Below, one piece after another: positions 37,251 through 45,992 of a stretch of DNA of 64,000 bases. Below the pieces are notes generated by a model that saw only the letters and a list, made by a program, of their open reading frames with translations, had not been told where the DNA came from and made no database searches. This DNA comes from Mesorhizobium sp. B2-7-2 (lineage in GTDB: Bacteria; Pseudomonadota; Alphaproteobacteria; Rhizobiales; Rhizobiaceae): positions 62,001 through 126,000 of the forward strand of contig NZ_VFTZ01000014.1 of NCBI RefSeq assembly GCF_006440775.1, read 5' to 3'. The position numbers and the translations under genes were made by a program. The stretch's first letter is position 1, and the number at the start of each line of letters is the position of its first letter.

Positions 37251-38879
37251 ATGGCTGACTACATCATCGTCGGCGCCGGTCCGGCCGGCTGCGTTCTCGC
37301 CAACCGGCTGAGCGAGGATCCTTCCAATTCCGTCCTGCTTCTGGAGGCCGGCGGCAAGGACTGGCATCCGCTGATCCACATGCCGGCGGGCTTTGCCAAG
37401 ATGACCAAGGGCATCGCCTCCTGGGGCTGGTCGACAGTGCCGCAGGGGCATATGAAGGACCGCGTCTTCTGGTACACGCAGGCCAAGGTCGTCGGCGGCG
37501 GCTCGTCGATCAACGCCCAGATCTACACGCGCGGCAATGCCCGCGACTATGACGCCTGGGAGAAGGAAGAGGGGTTGGCCGGCTGGGGCTATCGCGATGT
37601 TCTGCCCTATTTCAAGCGCGCCGAGAACAACCAGCGCTTCGCCAACGATTTCCATGGCGACCAAGGGCCGCTCGGCGTCTCCAACCCGATCTCGCCGCTG
37701 CCGATCTGCGAGGCCTATTTCCGCGCCGGGCAGGAAATGGGCATACCGTTCAATCCGGATTTCAACGGCGCCAGCCAGGAAGGTGTCGGCTACTATCAGC
37801 TGACCCAGAAGGATGCGCGGCGTTCATCGGCCTCCGTGGCCTATCTGAAGCCGATCCGCAGCCGCAAGAACCTGACGGTCAGGACCGATGTGCTCGTCAC
37901 CCGCGTCGTCGTCGAGAAGGGTCGCGCCGTCGGCGTCGAGATCGCCGACAAGCCAGGCGGTGAGAAGATCATATTGCGCGCCGAACGCGAGGTGATCGTC
38001 TCGTCGGGCGCCATCGGCTCGCCAAAACTCCTCATGCAATCCGGTATCGGCCCCGCGGACCATCTAAAGTCGGTGGGCGTCACGCCCGTGCATGACCTAC
38101 CCGGCGTCGGCTCCAACATGCAGGATCATCTCGACCTGTTCGTCATCGCCGAATGCACCGGCGACCACACCTACGACAATTACGCCAAGCTGCACCGCAC
38201 GATGTGGGCCGGCTTGCAATATCTGCTGCTCAAGAAGGGCCCCGTCGCCTCGAGCCTGTTCGAGACCGGCGGCTTCTGGTACGCCGACCCGACCGCCGCC
38301 TCGCCCGACATCCAGTTCCATCTCGGCCTCGGCTCCGGCATCGAGGCAGGCGTCGAGAAGCTGAACAATCCGGGCGTGACACTGAACTCCGCCTTCCTGC
38401 GCCCGCGCTCGCGCGGCACGGTGCGGCTGAAGAGCGCCGACCCGGCCGACCACCCGCTGATCGATCCGAACTACTGGTCCGATCCTTACGACCGCGACAT
38501 GTCGATCAAAGGGCTGAGGCTGGCCCGCGAGATCATGCGGCAAAAGGCGCTGCAGCCTTATGTGCTGCGCGAGGTGCTGCCCGGCCCTGCACTGCAAAGC
38601 GACGCGCACTTCTTCGACTACGCTTGCCGCTCCTCCAAGACCGACCACCACCCCGTCGGCACCTGCCGCATGGGGCATGATGCGATGGCCGTAGTGACGC
38701 CGGATTTGAGGCTGCGCGGCATCGAAGGTCTCCGCGTCTGCGACGCCTCGGTGATGCCGCGCGTTCCCTCCTCCAACACCAATGCGCCGACGATCATGGT
38801 CGGCGAAAAGGGCGCCGATCTCATCCTCGGCCGCGAGCCGCTGCCGCCGGCCGTGTTCAAGGGCAACCAGGCGGCATGA
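37251..38879 (+). CDS. GMC family oxidoreductase (choline/alcohol dehydrogenase-like)
   Basis: A 542-residue flavoprotein. The FAD site is YIIVGAGPAGCVLANRLSED, GMC signature 1 is near VVGGGSSINAQIYTRG, and signature 2 is VSSGAIGSPKLLMQSGIGP. The C-terminus has the catalytic HHPVGTCRMG and SNTNAPTIMVGEKGADLI. The overall form is that of AlkJ/BetA-like alcohol dehydrogenases. It is the second GMC enzyme of the locus and clearly differs from the one at 34688, so they probably act on different alcohols. Confidence 0.9.
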   Translation: MADYIIVGAGPAGCVLANRLSEDPSNSVLLLEAGGKDWHPLIHMPAGFAKMTKGIASWGWSTVPQGHMKDRVFWYTQAKVVGGGSSINAQIYTRGNARDYDAWEKEEGLAGWGYRDVLPYFKRAENNQRFANDFHGDQGPLGVSNPISPLPICEAYFRAGQEMGIPFNPDFNGASQEGVGYYQLTQKDARRSSASVAYLKPIRSRKNLTVRTDVLVTRVVVEKGRAVGVEIADKPGGEKIILRAEREVIVSSGAIGSPKLLMQSGIGPADHLKSVGVTPVHDLPGVGSNMQDHLDLFVIAECTGDHTYDNYAKLHRTMWAGLQYLLLKKGPVASSLFETGGFWYADPTAASPDIQFHLGLGSGIEAGVEKLNNPGVTLNSAFLRPRSRGTVRLKSADPADHPLIDPNYWSDPYDRDMSIKGLRLAREIMRQKALQPYVLREVLPGPALQSDAHFFDYACRSSKTDHHPVGTCRMGHDAMAVVTPDLRLRGIEGLRVCDASVMPRVPSSNTNAPTIMVGEKGADLILGREPLPPAVFKGNQAA

Positions 38880-38889
38880 GGCGTCAACG

Positions 38890-39252
38890 ATGATCCGGCA
38901 TTGCGTCTTTGTCCGCTTTCGCGACGACGTTCCTGAAACCGAGCGCGCGGCGATTCACGCCGATCTCGAAGCCTTGCGCGCCATTATCGCCGGCATGGAT
39001 AAGGTGCAGTTCAGCGCCAATGTCAGCCCGGAGCCGTTCGGGCGCGGCTTCGGCCACGGCTTCACCATCGACTTCCGCGACGCTGCGGCGCGTGACGCCT
39101 ATCTCGTGCACGAGGCGCATCAGCGCGCCGGCGCGCGCCTTGTCGCCGCGCTTGAAGGCGGCACTGAGGGGCTGATGGTCATCGATCTCGAGCATGAATC
39201 CGAAAAGTGGGAACCGGTTTTCGGAAAAGATCATGCTCCAACAAAGAGTTAG
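38890..39252 (+). CDS. Dabb family (stress-responsive A/B barrel) protein
   Basis: A 120-residue protein whose first ~100 residues form a dimeric alpha/beta-barrel domain (MIRHCVFVRFRDDVPETERA ... FTIDFRDAAARDAYLVH). Dabb proteins act as small enzymes or oligomeric partners in diverse pathways. It is the last gene of the catabolic locus, 10 bp after the GMC gene. The final ~18 codons and the stop lie inside a family B intergenic repeat, so the original C-terminus was probably replaced. Confidence 0.8.
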   Translation: MIRHCVFVRFRDDVPETERAAIHADLEALRAIIAGMDKVQFSANVSPEPFGRGFGHGFTIDFRDAAARDAYLVHEAHQRAGARLVAALEGGTEGLMVIDLEHESEKWEPVFGKDHAPTKS

Positions 39253-39357
39253 ATTGGGGCGACGATCCAACAAGGATTCACGCGACATGCCGTAGGTCTT
39301 TGATTTTACTCATGTCTTTGTCCCGAAACCGCTGCACGCGTTGCAGGCTTTCGGAAG
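39190..39357. repeat. Family B repeat joined to another intergenic repeat
   Basis: 39190-39253 matches the unit at 7782-7847 (GAGCATG, AAGTGGGAACCGGTTTTCGG, GATCATGCTCCAACAAAGAG). It covers the 3' end of the Dabb gene. From about 39296 a second unit (CATGTCTTTGTCCCGAAACC and on) of a type frequent in Mesorhizobium follows. The pair marks the right edge of the catabolic locus and the left edge of the next block. Confidence 0.7.
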
Positions 39358-39377
39358 ATACTTTAACACGAAAGCCG

Positions 39378-41231
39378 TCAATCGAGCGCGTCTAGGTCGA
39401 TGACCTGGCCAACAGCGCCTTGCAACGATGCCGCTGCCGCGGCGCCCGAGAAGTTGGCGCGCAGCGCACCCACCGGGTCGCGGTCGCGGCCAAGGGCCAA
39501 TCGACAGGTCGGGGTTGCCCGGCCGTTGACTTCGATCAGATGGGCGGTTCCTTCTTCGTCGAGAATGAAGTCGATCCCAACGAGACCCGTCAGCCGTAAT
39601 TGCTCCATGACCTTGCTGGCGGCCTGGAGTATCCCGGGATGGTCGATCACGCGAACTGTCTTCGCAGGACCGTTCCTGCATCGGCTTTCCAGCACCTCCA
39701 CTGCCACCGCGGCTAACACTTTTCCGTCAACGACAGCGAGCGCGACGTTGGCGTCGCGTCCGGCCACATAGGCTTGTGCGTGCACAAAGGGCTTGCGGCC
39801 ACGCCACAGATCCCGCAGTGAGCTGAGGTCGGCGTTCACGATCGCCCGTTTGAGGGCGCGGAAGAGGCTCGGACGGCGCGATAGGCAGCGCCACAGATGG
39901 GCGGCATGCGCCCTGTCACGGGCGATGGCCACTCCGCGGCCACCCCAACTGCGGTCGGTTTTCAACACGATCGGCAGACCGTATGCGTTAATCCATTTGT
40001 CTAGCTCGGCAGGATCGCCGATACGTTGCGTCGGTGGCGCCTTGACCCCGGCAGCAAGCGCAATTTCGATCATCTCGGAGCGGGAGAGGTCCGGCCACGC
40101 ACTTCGGCAGCTGTCGCGGATATTCCTCACCAGGTCCAATGCGGGCTCGTCACAGGGGACTACAAGATCCGGATTAACGCGCGCGATGAGTGTCCTAAGC
40201 GCGCGCTCTGGATGTTGCCACGGCATGCGGTACGACGCCAAGCCCGGCTGGCGCCGCATCGGATGCCGTCTTGGACAAAGCGCCACGACTCTGAAGCCGC
40301 CCCGCGCGAGGGCCGCGACGACGCCGACGGTCATTGGCCAGCGGAAGGTCGTGACGACGAGGGCGAGAGGCCGATGAGCGGTACCCTCCGGCCCCAAATG
40401 CTTGTCGACCAATCCTGCGAGCCGCTCGATCGACGTTGTGGCCCGCACAAGGTCGAGATGGTCGCCGGCGACTTCCTCGACGACAAGCCCATAGCTTCTC
40501 GCACGCCAGAGATCGGCCGGTCGACAGCCGAACATGGTGGGATCGCCAGCGCTGAGCAGTATCAGAGCACCGGGATAGAATGGAGGATCGTAGGCGCGCA
40601 ATGCGGCCATATTGGCGTCTGCGAGCGTCTCCGGTGTCGGTTCGTCAACTGGCGGCGCCGAGCTCCGCCATCTCGACTGGAGCCTTTGTGCCAACCGCCG
40701 GGCGCGGAAGGTCAATTCGCGAAATGCAGGGCCGGGCAACCGCCAGCCGATCTGGACCAGTTGGGCCTTGGTCCTGCGGACCTGCCCGAACCACCATGCC
40801 TTTCCCGGCCAGAACCGCTGGTCGTAATATGCATCGATCAGGATCGGCGGCGCCACCTTCTCGCCCGCATGTTTCAGTTGCCGAGCAACTTCCACCGCGA
40901 CGAGGGCTCCGAAGGAGTAGCCAACCAGCCGGTAGGGGCCGTGTGGCTGGACCGTACGCAAGGCAGTAACCGCCGAGGCGGCGAGGCGACCAAGAGCATT
41001 GCTTCTCCCGGTCTGGAACAAGTAGGAGAGGCCGAAGATACGCCCTGGCATCGCCAGCCGCTCTGCCAGCCGGGCCAGCTCGCGGGCGTGTCCACCCAAG
41101 CCCGGGAAGAAAAACACCGTATCGGCGGCTGTGCCGTCGCGCAGGAGCTCCAGCGGCAAGGCTGCCGGGCGAGTCTCTCCAGCTGAGATAAACCGGTCCG
41201 ACTCATACTCGATGACGGCAGCGTCACTCAT
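39378..41231 (-). CDS. Thioesterase / ATP-grasp fusion protein
   Basis: A 617-residue two-domain protein. Residues about 35-275 are an NRPS-type thioesterase (FFFPGLGGHARELARLAE; nucleophile in LVGYSFGALVAVE; a late His in AGDHLDLV). Residues about 290-600 are an ATP-grasp ligase: glycine-rich loop LKTDRSWGGRGVAIA, HAQAYVAGRDANVALAVVDG, and the metal site GIDFILDEEGTAHLIEVNGR. ATP-grasp enzymes join a carboxylate to an amine or thiol through an acyl-phosphate. ATG 41231 overlaps the flavoprotein gene by 8 bp, so the two are translationally coupled. No carrier protein or NRPS is nearby. The pairing of these domains is uncommon to my knowledge, and the product is unknown. Confidence 0.8.
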   Translation of the reverse strand: MSDAAVIEYESDRFISAGETRPAALPLELLRDGTAADTVFFFPGLGGHARELARLAERLAMPGRIFGLSYLFQTGRSNALGRLAASAVTALRTVQPHGPYRLVGYSFGALVAVEVARQLKHAGEKVAPPILIDAYYDQRFWPGKAWWFGQVRRTKAQLVQIGWRLPGPAFRELTFRARRLAQRLQSRWRSSAPPVDEPTPETLADANMAALRAYDPPFYPGALILLSAGDPTMFGCRPADLWRARSYGLVVEEVAGDHLDLVRATTSIERLAGLVDKHLGPEGTAHRPLALVVTTFRWPMTVGVVAALARGGFRVVALCPRRHPMRRQPGLASYRMPWQHPERALRTLIARVNPDLVVPCDEPALDLVRNIRDSCRSAWPDLSRSEMIEIALAAGVKAPPTQRIGDPAELDKWINAYGLPIVLKTDRSWGGRGVAIARDRAHAAHLWRCLSRRPSLFRALKRAIVNADLSSLRDLWRGRKPFVHAQAYVAGRDANVALAVVDGKVLAAVAVEVLESRCRNGPAKTVRVIDHPGILQAASKVMEQLRLTGLVGIDFILDEEGTAHLIEVNGRATPTCRLALGRDRDPVGALRANFSGAAAAASLQGAVGQVIDLDALD

Positions 41232-42480
41232 ATTCAGGCTGCCTGGGCGCTCTGCTGTCCGCGACGCCGACATTTCGGCGTACGCGGGTTGTCTCCAGGT
41301 GTTGCACAATCCGGCGAGCCGTGTAGTCGGCGCCGGCAACGAAACGCATAAGAGGGCCGAAGCTGCTGGCCGCAGCCAGTCCCGTCGCGTAGAGGCCGGG
41401 AGCCGAAGTCTCGAAATCGTGCGACAGGATCGGCACGCCGGCCACATGGCGGATTGCTCCTCGCAGCGACTTGTCTAGAAATTGCAGACGTTCGATCTGC
41501 GGCCAATAGCCGGTTGCAGCGATGACATGATCGACGTCGAGGGTTTTCGATTTGCCGGATGCATCGCCCAGCTTCAGCCGCACGCCGTTCCCGGTGGGCG
41601 CCGCGCCTTGCAGATGATGGCCGGCCAGGACCTCGGCACCTCCCAGCACCTTGCCGCGGAGATACCATGCGGAGGACGGCCCGAGATGTCGGCGCAGGAT
41701 GTTCAGCCGCAAGCGAGCCGGGAGGAGGCGATAAATCTGCGGCAGGTCGCTCGCAAGGCGGGACCGCCAACCAGGTCCAAGTGGCGACGAGGGATGCGTC
41801 AGCCGCCCTAGGAGCGGCGGCTCACCGGCAGTGGGCTCAGAAGCAAAACGGATTCGATCCGCCCGGGTCACGATCTTCGGGCGAGCGCCTGCGTCGATCA
41901 GCGCAGCGGCCAGATCGACTGCCGACGCGCCTGCGCCGACAATAGCGATATCGCGCCCAGCGAAGCGATCCATATTGCGGTGGTCGGCGCTGTGACTGGC
42001 CAACGATGCGGGAAGGTCCGCCAGTTCTCTCGGCGCCACCCTGAAATGCGTGACGCCGACGGCCAGCACGACGCGCCGGGCCAGCACCGTCTGACCTTCC
42101 TCGGTTGTCAGCCTGAACCCATCGCCGCTGCGTCCGATATGACTAACGTTCACGGTTTCCAGGTGAGGGACGAAGCGTCGCTGGAAGTCCAGTCCGTAGG
42201 CAACAAAGGTCTCGAGCGACACCGGCTCACCCTTGTCGCCGTAGGGAATCCCTCTGGTACGGCAGAACTCCCCGAGGGTCGACCCGGGACCCGGCGCCGA
42301 CAGGTTGGACGCGAAGCCGTCCGACTTGAGCTTCATGCCGGCCGGCATGGCCGTGCACCAGGTCTGAAGCGGATTTCCAAAGACCCGCAGGCTTCGGCCC
42401 GCTGTGATGACGTTTGCCGCGACGGATAGCCCATAAGGGCCCGCCCCCACGACAGCAACATCCACGCTCGACGCCCCCAT
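41224..42480 (-). CDS. FAD/NAD(P)-dependent oxidoreductase (flavin monooxygenase-like)
   Basis: A 418-residue flavoprotein with two nucleotide sites: FAD at VAVVGAGPYGLSVAANV near the N-terminus and NAD(P) at IAIVGAGASAVDLAAALID. VIAATGYWPQI is the ATG-type motif seen in class B flavin monooxygenases and ornithine/lysine N-hydroxylases. MPAGMKLKSDGFASNLSAP is a family block. ATG 42480 (MGASSVDVAVVGAG) is chosen. It is the upstream gene of a two-gene operon with the thioesterase/ATP-grasp protein, so it may oxidise or hydroxylate the same product. The exact reaction is not inferable. Confidence 0.82.
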   Translation of the reverse strand: MGASSVDVAVVGAGPYGLSVAANVITAGRSLRVFGNPLQTWCTAMPAGMKLKSDGFASNLSAPGPGSTLGEFCRTRGIPYGDKGEPVSLETFVAYGLDFQRRFVPHLETVNVSHIGRSGDGFRLTTEEGQTVLARRVVLAVGVTHFRVAPRELADLPASLASHSADHRNMDRFAGRDIAIVGAGASAVDLAAALIDAGARPKIVTRADRIRFASEPTAGEPPLLGRLTHPSSPLGPGWRSRLASDLPQIYRLLPARLRLNILRRHLGPSSAWYLRGKVLGGAEVLAGHHLQGAAPTGNGVRLKLGDASGKSKTLDVDHVIAATGYWPQIERLQFLDKSLRGAIRHVAGVPILSHDFETSAPGLYATGLAAASSFGPLMRFVAGADYTARRIVQHLETTRVRRNVGVADSRAPRQPEYE

Positions 42481-42935
42481 CTCACCGCTTCTCCCAGTCT
42501 GTGTTGCCGAAGAGACTGTCGGCGCGATGCCGCCATCCGGCTGCCACCGCAACCCACCGGTGGCCTTCCTTAGACTCGTGGCTGCGGGTCTGATTGCGAG
42601 AGCCGCCGCGTCCCGCGTGTCCTAAGCGATTGCGGAGTAGACCGCCCGGTTCCGGTAGGGAGTCAGAATGATTGTTGAAAGGTAGGTGAGCCGCCACGAG
42701 ATCCGCCGTTGCCGAGACAAAATCCAGCTGGGCATTAGTAACAGCACAGATCGGAGTAGAGTAGGGGTAGCTCCCTACACCGTTAGTCTGTCTCACCCCT
42801 ATCCGGCAGCAGAAAACGCAGGAGAGAAGTAAGATTTTAGGTCCCTAGGTCGGCGGTGCTTCGCGCCGCCCAGCGACTTGTGCGACGGAGTCCTCGAGCG
42901 CCGATGCCCAACAAGGGGTCGAGGCTTGGCACAGA
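42481..42935. promoter_or_regulatory. Promoter region upstream of the flavoprotein gene
   Basis: 455 bp without a credible gene. GTAGGG-GTAGCT-CCCTAC (42761-42778) is a perfect 6-bp inverted repeat that could be an operator. Base composition is lower in GC than in the surrounding locus. Confidence 0.4.
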
Positions 42936-44375
42936 CTATTGCGACGAGCACCGGGTCGTCAGTGCGACTGACGCGCCTCCGGCAAGACTAACCAGCGGTA
43001 TCAGCCATAGGTTGAACAAGGGCAGATATGAAAACAGGGGCGGCAGAAGCAACAATCCCGCGAACAGGCCGGCAAGCAGGCAAGCTGTTTGCCCGGCCGA
43101 GCGCCACCAGCTCAGAATGGCGATTGCCGTCATCATCCCGAGCATTGCCGCCCGCAGCGGGATTATCGTATCCTCTTTGTCGGACATGCGTATGCGGTCG
43201 GCCGCCCTTGGACGCTCGTGTTCCGTCGCCCTGCCGATTCCATCGCCGCGCATCACCGCCTTTATCTCCTCTCGGGTCAGCGCCAGTGAGTAGATTCGCG
43301 CGTCGTCAATGGAACCAGCAAACGCATAGCCGTCGGCGTCCCGGCGCTGCCCCACCGCAACACCCGCGCGCGCGCTGCGCTGTTGTGGCGTTATGGTGCC
43401 AAGAAGATCGCCATTGTCCAGTTCGCCATCGAGGTAGACGTCCAGGGTCCGGGCCGCAGCATTATATACGCCCGCGATATGGTACCAGGCGCCAAGGGCC
43501 AGAGGAGTGGCCCCGTACCGGGCCATGAGTTCCCCGTGCGAGTTGGTGAGCTTGAAGCCGATCGTGCGGGGCCCTCGGTCCACGGTCGTGTCCAGTTGGT
43601 AGCCGGCGTCTCCGCCGAATTGCGATATTACCGCCGCGTCATTTGCCGGAAACTTTGACGAATTGATCCAAGCGGTGATCGTCATGCTGCCGGCGAGCCG
43701 CAACGGTGTGGATTGCTGGAGATCGATTGAGTCGGTTGCACCATCGAAAGCGGCCGCACCATTCAGAACGCCCGAGACTCGCTTGGGCGGGTTGTGGAAT
43801 CTTCCATTCAAGCCGTGTCCGGAAGAATCCCCTGCGGTGTTTCCGCCCGGCTCGTCGAATTTCCAATGAGCCTCGAGTGTTCCCGGCGATGTGAATCCTC
43901 GCGTATTGATAGGATTTGCCGCTGGAACCAAACCCCAGATCACGATCGCGCACGCCCCGATAGCGCCTCCCCATCCCGTCCACCGGTTCAAAGCGAGTTC
44001 TGGGGGCCGAAGCTCGCAATAGGTGCCGATGCCGGCTCCCAGCGCAGCGCCGATGGTGTTGGCGAGAATATCCGCTCCGGAAGGGTCGCGATACATCATC
44101 ACGAGCTGGCTGACTTCCGCGGTCGTTGATAGCAAGGCTACCGCAACTATTGCTTGCAACCGGCCCAGCCTGGCGAAAACCAGCCCCACCGGCACAAATC
44201 CCAAGACATTTGCTACGAAGTCGCCAGGATAAGCCCTGAAGTCCAGCGTTGCGTGGCCGAGGTCCCGCATCTCCACGGGAACCGCGATAGCAGCTAGAGT
44301 GAGCAGCAACACTGGGGCCCACAATGCAACTCGAAGATCGGGATTGGACCCTGTCACGAAAGCCCGTCCGCTCAC
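42936..44375 (-). CDS. VanZ-like / LamG domain membrane protein
   Basis: About 479 residues. An N-terminal VanZ-like region has membrane helices (LWAPVLLLTLAAIAVPVE, then FVANVLGFVPVGLVFARLG and VALLSTTAEVSQLVMMYRDP with the VanZ-type E..Q...R.. D pattern). A LamG/concanavalin-like beta-sandwich follows (AHWKFDEPGGNTAGDSSGHG, SMTITAWINSSKFP, AGVYNAAARTLDVYLDGEL, SIDDARIYSLALT). Two or three C-terminal helices close it. The start is uncertain: the frame is open to an ATG at 44585, but those first codons are repeat DNA, so GTG 44375 after GAGGGC is preferred. The LamG part may sit outside the membrane and bind polysaccharide. Function is unknown. Confidence 0.65.
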   Translation of the reverse strand: MSGRAFVTGSNPDLRVALWAPVLLLTLAAIAVPVEMRDLGHATLDFRAYPGDFVANVLGFVPVGLVFARLGRLQAIVAVALLSTTAEVSQLVMMYRDPSGADILANTIGAALGAGIGTYCELRPPELALNRWTGWGGAIGACAIVIWGLVPAANPINTRGFTSPGTLEAHWKFDEPGGNTAGDSSGHGLNGRFHNPPKRVSGVLNGAAAFDGATDSIDLQQSTPLRLAGSMTITAWINSSKFPANDAAVISQFGGDAGYQLDTTVDRGPRTIGFKLTNSHGELMARYGATPLALGAWYHIAGVYNAAARTLDVYLDGELDNGDLLGTITPQQRSARAGVAVGQRRDADGYAFAGSIDDARIYSLALTREEIKAVMRGDGIGRATEHERPRAADRIRMSDKEDTIIPLRAAMLGMMTAIAILSWWRSAGQTACLLAGLFAGLLLLPPLFSYLPLFNLWLIPLVSLAGGASVALTTRCSSQ

Positions 44376-44566
44376 GCCCTCATATGTCAAGGCGTTTACG
44401 GGATTGTCCAGAGGCAGACCTTCACGAGATATCAGCCTTGCGACCAAGTGCCTCTCACCCGTTCGTATACTGTCAAGTAACAAGAATTGGATGGGAAGAG
44501 TTCGAATGCCTGACTTCGAGTCCTTGTTGATTGCGTCTCGGCGGCGCGCGGGAACAGGGTTCCTTT

Positions 44567-44628
44567 TCGGAATTGCGCAAAACAAAGACTTACAGCGGTT
44601 CGGCGATTCCGTGAAACGCTGAACCGCT
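44567..44628. repeat. Partial family A repeat with hairpin
   Basis: TTCGGAATTGCGCAAAACAAAGA (44575-44597 region) matches the right half of family A. The following arms AGCGGTTC-GGCG and CGCTGAACCGCT (44594-44628) match the kdsD terminator hairpin. It marks the right edge of the minus-strand block. Confidence 0.65.
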
Positions 44629-44690
44629 CCAGCGTTTACGGAAATGTGACCGCCGGTCCTCGAAAACCGGCAAACCAGCTGTTCTCTTTT

Positions 44691-44731
44691 GCACCTGGTG
44701 GAACATATCCTTGCGCCTGGTGGAACATATC
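44691..44731 (+). promoter_or_regulatory. Tandem 19-bp direct repeat upstream of the MFS gene
   Basis: GC(A/G)CCTGGTGGAACATATC occurs at 44691-44709 and 44713-44731, differing at one base. The repeat period is 22 bp, about two helical turns. It lies 34 bp before the MFS start and looks like a double operator or an activator site overlapping the promoter. Confidence 0.6.
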
Positions 44732-44764
44732 GTGGCCTTTGGGGGATGCAAAAGGAGGACTGCC

Positions 44765-45982
44765 TTGACCCTCACCACCGAGCAGAAGAAAACCGTAACC
44801 GCATCGTTCCTCGGCTGGACGCTCGACGCTTTTGATTTCTTCCTTCTGACGTTCCTGCTCACCGATATTGCCGCTGAGTTCCAGACTGACGTGCCGGCGG
44901 TCTCCAAAGCACTGTTCCTGACGCTGGCGACGCGCTTCATCGGCGCGTTCTTCTTCGGCATGCTTGCCGACAGATACGGCCGCAAGCCCATTCTGATGCT
45001 CAATATCGTCAGTTATTCGGTGATCGGCGCTTTAGCCGCCTTCTCGCCCAATCTCGGCATATTCCTGGCGCTGCGTGCCCTGTTCGGCATCGCCATGGGA
45101 GGCGAATGGGGTCTGGGCAGCTCGCTTGCCATGGAATCCATTCCGCCGAGCGCGCGCGGCACGGTCTCGGGCATTCTGCAATGCGGCTATCCGGCCGGCT
45201 ATCTGCTGGCCGCGGTTGTCTACGGGCTGCTCTACGGGCAGAAGATCGGCGACTTTACCTTCGGTTGGCGCGCCATGTTCCTCCTGAGCTTCCTGCCGGC
45301 GCTGGTTGTGCTGTTCATCCGCTCGCATGTACCGGAATCGCCGGCGTTCGTCGAAGGCCGCGCCCAGGCACGGCCCGGCCTTTTGGAAACGCTGCGGAAG
45401 CACTGGCGGATCGCGCTCTACGCCGTGGTGCTGATGATGTTCTTCAACTTCTTCAGCCATGGCACGCAGGACCTTTATCCCACCTTCCTGAAGAAGCAGC
45501 ACGGCTTCGACACGCACACGGTGAGCTGGATCACCATCGTCGCCAATATCGGCGCCATCGTCGGCGGCCTGGCCTTCGGCGCGCTGTCCGAGAAGATTGG
45601 CCGCATCAACGCCATCACGCTCGCTTGTGTGATCGCCCTGCCGGCAATCCCGCTCTGGGCCTACACGACCACGCCCTTCATGCTGGCGATCGGCGCCTTC
45701 ATCATGCAGGTCGCGGTGCAGGGCGCCTGGGGCGTCATCCCGGTGCATCTCAACGAATTATCGCCGGGCTCGGTGCGGGCGACCTTGCCCGGCTTCATCT
45801 ACCAAGCCGGCAATCTCGCCGCTTCCTATGGCGGCCCGTATCAGGCCGGCATCGCCGAAGCGCCGGGAGGCAGCTACGGCTATGCGCTGGCCCTGTTTGC
45901 CGGCGTGGTCGCCGTCTGCATCATCGTCGTCATCCGCTTCAGTCCGGAAAAGCGCGGCCAGGTGATGACCGTCCTCGGTTGA
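44765..45982 (+). CDS. MFS transporter (carboxylate / lactate-sialate type)
   Basis: A 405-residue, 12-helix major facilitator. The N-terminal block LGWTLDAFDFFLLTFLLTDIA and the loop motif GMLADRYGRKPILM are those of the sialic acid/lactate (NanT, SHS) proton symporter group. ALRALFGIAMGGEWGLGSSL also fits. AGGAGG (44753-44758) is 6 bp before TTG 44765 and no ATG exists nearby in frame, so a TTG start is assigned. It is a monocistronic gene with a tandem repeat upstream. The substrate is probably a monocarboxylate (inference). Confidence 0.85.
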   Translation: MTLTTEQKKTVTASFLGWTLDAFDFFLLTFLLTDIAAEFQTDVPAVSKALFLTLATRFIGAFFFGMLADRYGRKPILMLNIVSYSVIGALAAFSPNLGIFLALRALFGIAMGGEWGLGSSLAMESIPPSARGTVSGILQCGYPAGYLLAAVVYGLLYGQKIGDFTFGWRAMFLLSFLPALVVLFIRSHVPESPAFVEGRAQARPGLLETLRKHWRIALYAVVLMMFFNFFSHGTQDLYPTFLKKQHGFDTHTVSWITIVANIGAIVGGLAFGALSEKIGRINAITLACVIALPAIPLWAYTTTPFMLAIGAFIMQVAVQGAWGVIPVHLNELSPGSVRATLPGFIYQAGNLAASYGGPYQAGIAEAPGGSYGYALALFAGVVAVCIIVVIRFSPEKRGQVMTVLG

Positions 45983-45992
45983 GGGTCTGTCT

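Noticed and set aside
42482..42796. 104-codon minus-strand frame upstream of the flavoprotein gene
   Set aside because: No ribosome site, no family features and overlapping the promoter region; kept as non-coding.
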